NCBI GenBank assembly: GCA_013400975.1
Contig: WBMZ01009031.1
Coordinates: forward strand, 1 to 64,000
Length of the DNA stretch: 64,000 nt
Direction of reading: 5' to 3'
Source: Atrichornis clamosus
Taxonomy: Eukaryota > Chordata > Aves > Passeriformes > Menuridae
Position numbers and translations under genes: made by a program. The notes beneath the pieces are model-generated. The model made no database searches. It had not been told where the DNA came from and saw only the letters and a program-made list of their open reading frames with translations. Of the stretch, positions 61,455-64,000 are shown one piece after another. How positions within the stretch are numbered: the stretch's first letter is position 1; every line of letters starts with the position of its first letter.

Positions 61455-64000
61455 AAATGAAGATAAATGTGAATAGTTCAGTAAAGAAGTGAAAAGTGGT
61501 TCTTAGAATTCTCAAATTTCCTGAAAGATCTGAAAACAGCTGTCTTATTACCCCCAGGATTTCATCAAGCTGCTAATATTTCATTTATGAAAAATGTTTT
61601 CTTATGATAATGATTTCATTCTCTCATTCTTTGCCTATCTATTCTGATTATAAATTACTTGATACAAGTGTGAATTCTTCCTGCAAGTACAGTTCCAGTT
61701 CCTCACTCCTAGAGACCCCTTGGGAACCTTGAAATTATATCCTTTTATGTAAGGAGAATTATGTATCTAATGAAGAACTTTAGCAAACTTAACATTTTTT
61801 TTCTTAAAAAGAAGGGTTTTTAGAAGTCTTAGTAAGTATATATTCTTTGCTATGAAAATGTTCTTTTCACAGTTCACTGAGATAGTAAACTGTTGTAGCA
61901 CTTTTAAATATTTTCCCTTCTAAAAGGTAATAATCAAGCAGAAAAGAGTTAACATTTTGATTAGTGAAAGAAATAAAGTAATTTGTTTCAGGTCAGTAGC
62001 CTCTGCTGAAAATTTAATATACACACACAAAATCTCCCACTCAGAAAATATCAAAATCTAACAAATAATGAATCTACTGTTACACTGAAATAAATTTTCA
62101 TTAGAAAAGATAAGGGTAACCAGCAGCTGAGCTCCCAAATAAAATGATTTACCTTGAATATCCTTTTAAAGCAGTCCTACAGGAACTGAGAATTTAATAA
62201 AATGTTATTAGATTAAGCTTTATTCTTTGAAAACAGATACTCAATTACATGGGACTCTGATTGTAATCATCTGTTATAAAGACATGTCAAGGCAATCAGT
62301 TGCCTCCAGAAAATGTAAGACCAGAGGTAGAGCTGTTTTATATGAAATGGCCAGATTAGAGCATTGCAGAGAAGAAATAATTTTTATGAAGAAGTAAGAT
62401 GTCATTTTTGACTTCTGGAAAATTGCTTACAGTGTCTTCATTATGCAAGTTATATTTTTCCTTGGTTTGGACATCCACTTTTCAGCAGGATTTTCTACTG
62501 TAAACATGTTTATTTTAAATGAGAATTATTAAGATGCTATTAAAAATAAGGAAAGCATAAAAATGACCAGTACAATGCACTGTTTTCCCCTGGAGATGAC
62601 AGTGGAACTTCTGCAAAAATCTTACACAATACAGGAATTAGTACTTCAATAGATGGGCTTTAAAAAAAAAAATTACTTTTTTTCCCAGACATTAGAATGA
62701 ATGTGCCCCAAAAGTTGCCAGCATGTTCATTGAAAAAACAGCTAATTTTTTTATTGATAACATTGTTAAAAGTTAATAAAAATTAAGGATAATCTGATTT
62801 CAATTTGCTAGTCTATCTGAAGCATATAACCATAGAACTCTGCTGTGAGTAAGTAGCAAGGAAGGAGGATACATTTCTAAAACTACTGCATCATGTCCAT
62901 CAATTCTTTCTTGTCTCTATGGACAAGACGACTGTAGTCCCATTTCATTATATTCAGAGATGACTAAACTATGAAACTTGAATTTATATTGTTACTCTGT
63001 TATTTTATAAACGTGACACAACATTTGTTTAAATGGAGTAATTCTCCTCACATTTAGAATATTTGAACATGAATAGTAGTTATCAGCAGCTTATTAACAA
63101 TCTTTTCATTAGATGGTTAACCAAAAGATTTTGCTTCTCAAATGTCAGGACTTATAACTGAATATCAACAAAGGGTGGAAGCTCAGCCAGAGTTATTTAT
63201 TGCTTTAAAGTGGGCTCTTATATTGCATTGTACCAGATTCTGGGCTGATGTGATGCAGCTGATTCACCAAGTAAGAAAGATGGGATTCAGAGTGCTACAA
63301 GCCTTTATAAATCCATGGTACTTGGAAGGAGACATATATTTCCTTGTGCTGTCTGGAGAGTATGGGAAAGCTCTGACAAGATGACAGACTAGCAGACTAA
63401 AAGAATATTTTACAGAATTATCGAAAAAACTGTTAGTGAAGAATTGCACCCATTTTCAGATATATTTTCTTAGACATACTAGTGGCTCAAATATTACTTT
63501 CCACCAAATGTGTGACCTGATCATTGTCTGACATTCCTTGTCTCTCTTCTCTAGGACAGAATATCAAAGACACCAAGTTGAACATGATATAAATCATGGT
63601 TATCTTAACAGGAAGTAGAACCAAGTTCCTAATCTGTAATTGCTCATGGACTCAGGCATGGAGTGAGGAAGAAAGTGGGTCTAACAAAAACATGGAAGAC
63701 TGTGAAGAACAAAATGAAATATAGGGAGAACCCAAAGAGTTAATTGGTTCCTTTAGCAGCTGAATATTGAAAATAGGTGTTAAAAAACAAATAACCAGGA
63801 GCCTGCTGCAGGGTGATCTTAAAAATCTGCCTATTAATGAATTTTTATATATGCATGTATTTATGTTCATGTTCATTTATACATATATATTTTATACATT
63901 TATTTGCACACTACATTTTATACAAAGATATAAATAGATGTTTTTGTGCTTAAATTACAACTCACAAATATTTTATGTTCCATTATATTGCATTGTACTC
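61455..64000. other. AT-rich unique sequence, no gene supported
   Basis: No recognised repeat. An 80-codon frame at 63142-63384 lies on an exon-like segment (63149-63270, between an AG-ending pyrimidine-poor stretch and CAA|GTAAGA), but the peptide has no recognised motif. Alternating AT sequence occurs near 63846-63900. Confidence 0.5.

Noticed and set aside
61309..61515. Minus-strand frame with S/P/F repeats
   Set aside because: Translation of the (GGGAA)n microsatellite.
1..64000. Search for bacterial or phage features (operons, CRISPR arrays, ribosome-binding sites, terminators)
   Set aside because: Composition, CR1 LINEs, LTRs and microsatellites show a vertebrate nuclear sequence; no regularly spaced CRISPR-type repeats were seen.
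1..64000. Retroviral gag, pol or env genes accompanying the LTRs
   Set aside because: No internal proviral coding sequence is recognisable; the LTR pieces are solo or truncated.
1..64000. tRNA, rRNA or spliceosomal RNA genes
   Set aside because: No A/B-box tRNA pattern, U6-like or 5S-like text was recognised by eye; small snoRNA or microRNA genes cannot be excluded without a covariance-model search.

Overview
The window looks like non-coding DNA from a bird nuclear genome; another sauropsid is less likely. It is AT-rich, contains no convincing protein-coding gene, and its open frames are short, overlap on both strands and mostly fall in low-complexity sequence or decayed retrotransposons. 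The diagnostic evidence is a set of CR1 LINE fragments. Most are 5'-truncated, and several end in the CR1 3' terminus, short tandem ATTCTATG/ATTCTGTG-type octamers without a poly(A) tail. Remnants of endogenous-retrovirus LTRs and a few microsatellites accompany them. All family assignments rest on recalled consensus sequences; no search was run.

Layout. 1-10 kb: AT-rich unique sequence with a purine-rich tract (788-920) and a (TA)n run (8673-8695). 10-17 kb: CR1 fragments on both strands (10020-10270 minus, 10543-10718 plus, 13735-13915 minus from ORF1, 15195-16100 plus, 16763-16825 plus), followed by an unusual A/C-only tandem array (17072-17430). 20-28 kb: CR1 fragments at 20628-20893, 24848-25090 (reverse-transcriptase region, old) and 27525-28121, and two exon-like islands (22392-22449; 25770-25858). 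28.1-48.4 kb: about 20 kb with almost no recognisable repeats. 48-58.5 kb: the most repeat-dense part. It holds an LTR end fragment, an internal CR1 piece, a CR1 3' end, a head-to-head pair of long CR1 copies (53811-55510 minus and 55615-56885 plus), a solo LTR nested in the first of that pair with a 4-bp target duplication, and another LTR fragment containing an exact 87-bp duplication across a single N. 58.5-64 kb: unique sequence with a 24-unit (GGGAA)n microsatellite at 61331-61452.

Nothing here forms a gene system or operon. The window reads as an intergenic or long-intronic region whose history is successive retroelement insertion and decay. The points most worth checking are the possible assembly artefact at the N, the nested LTR, the inverted CR1 pair, the 77-bp A/C minisatellite, the exon-like islands and the long repeat-poor interval.
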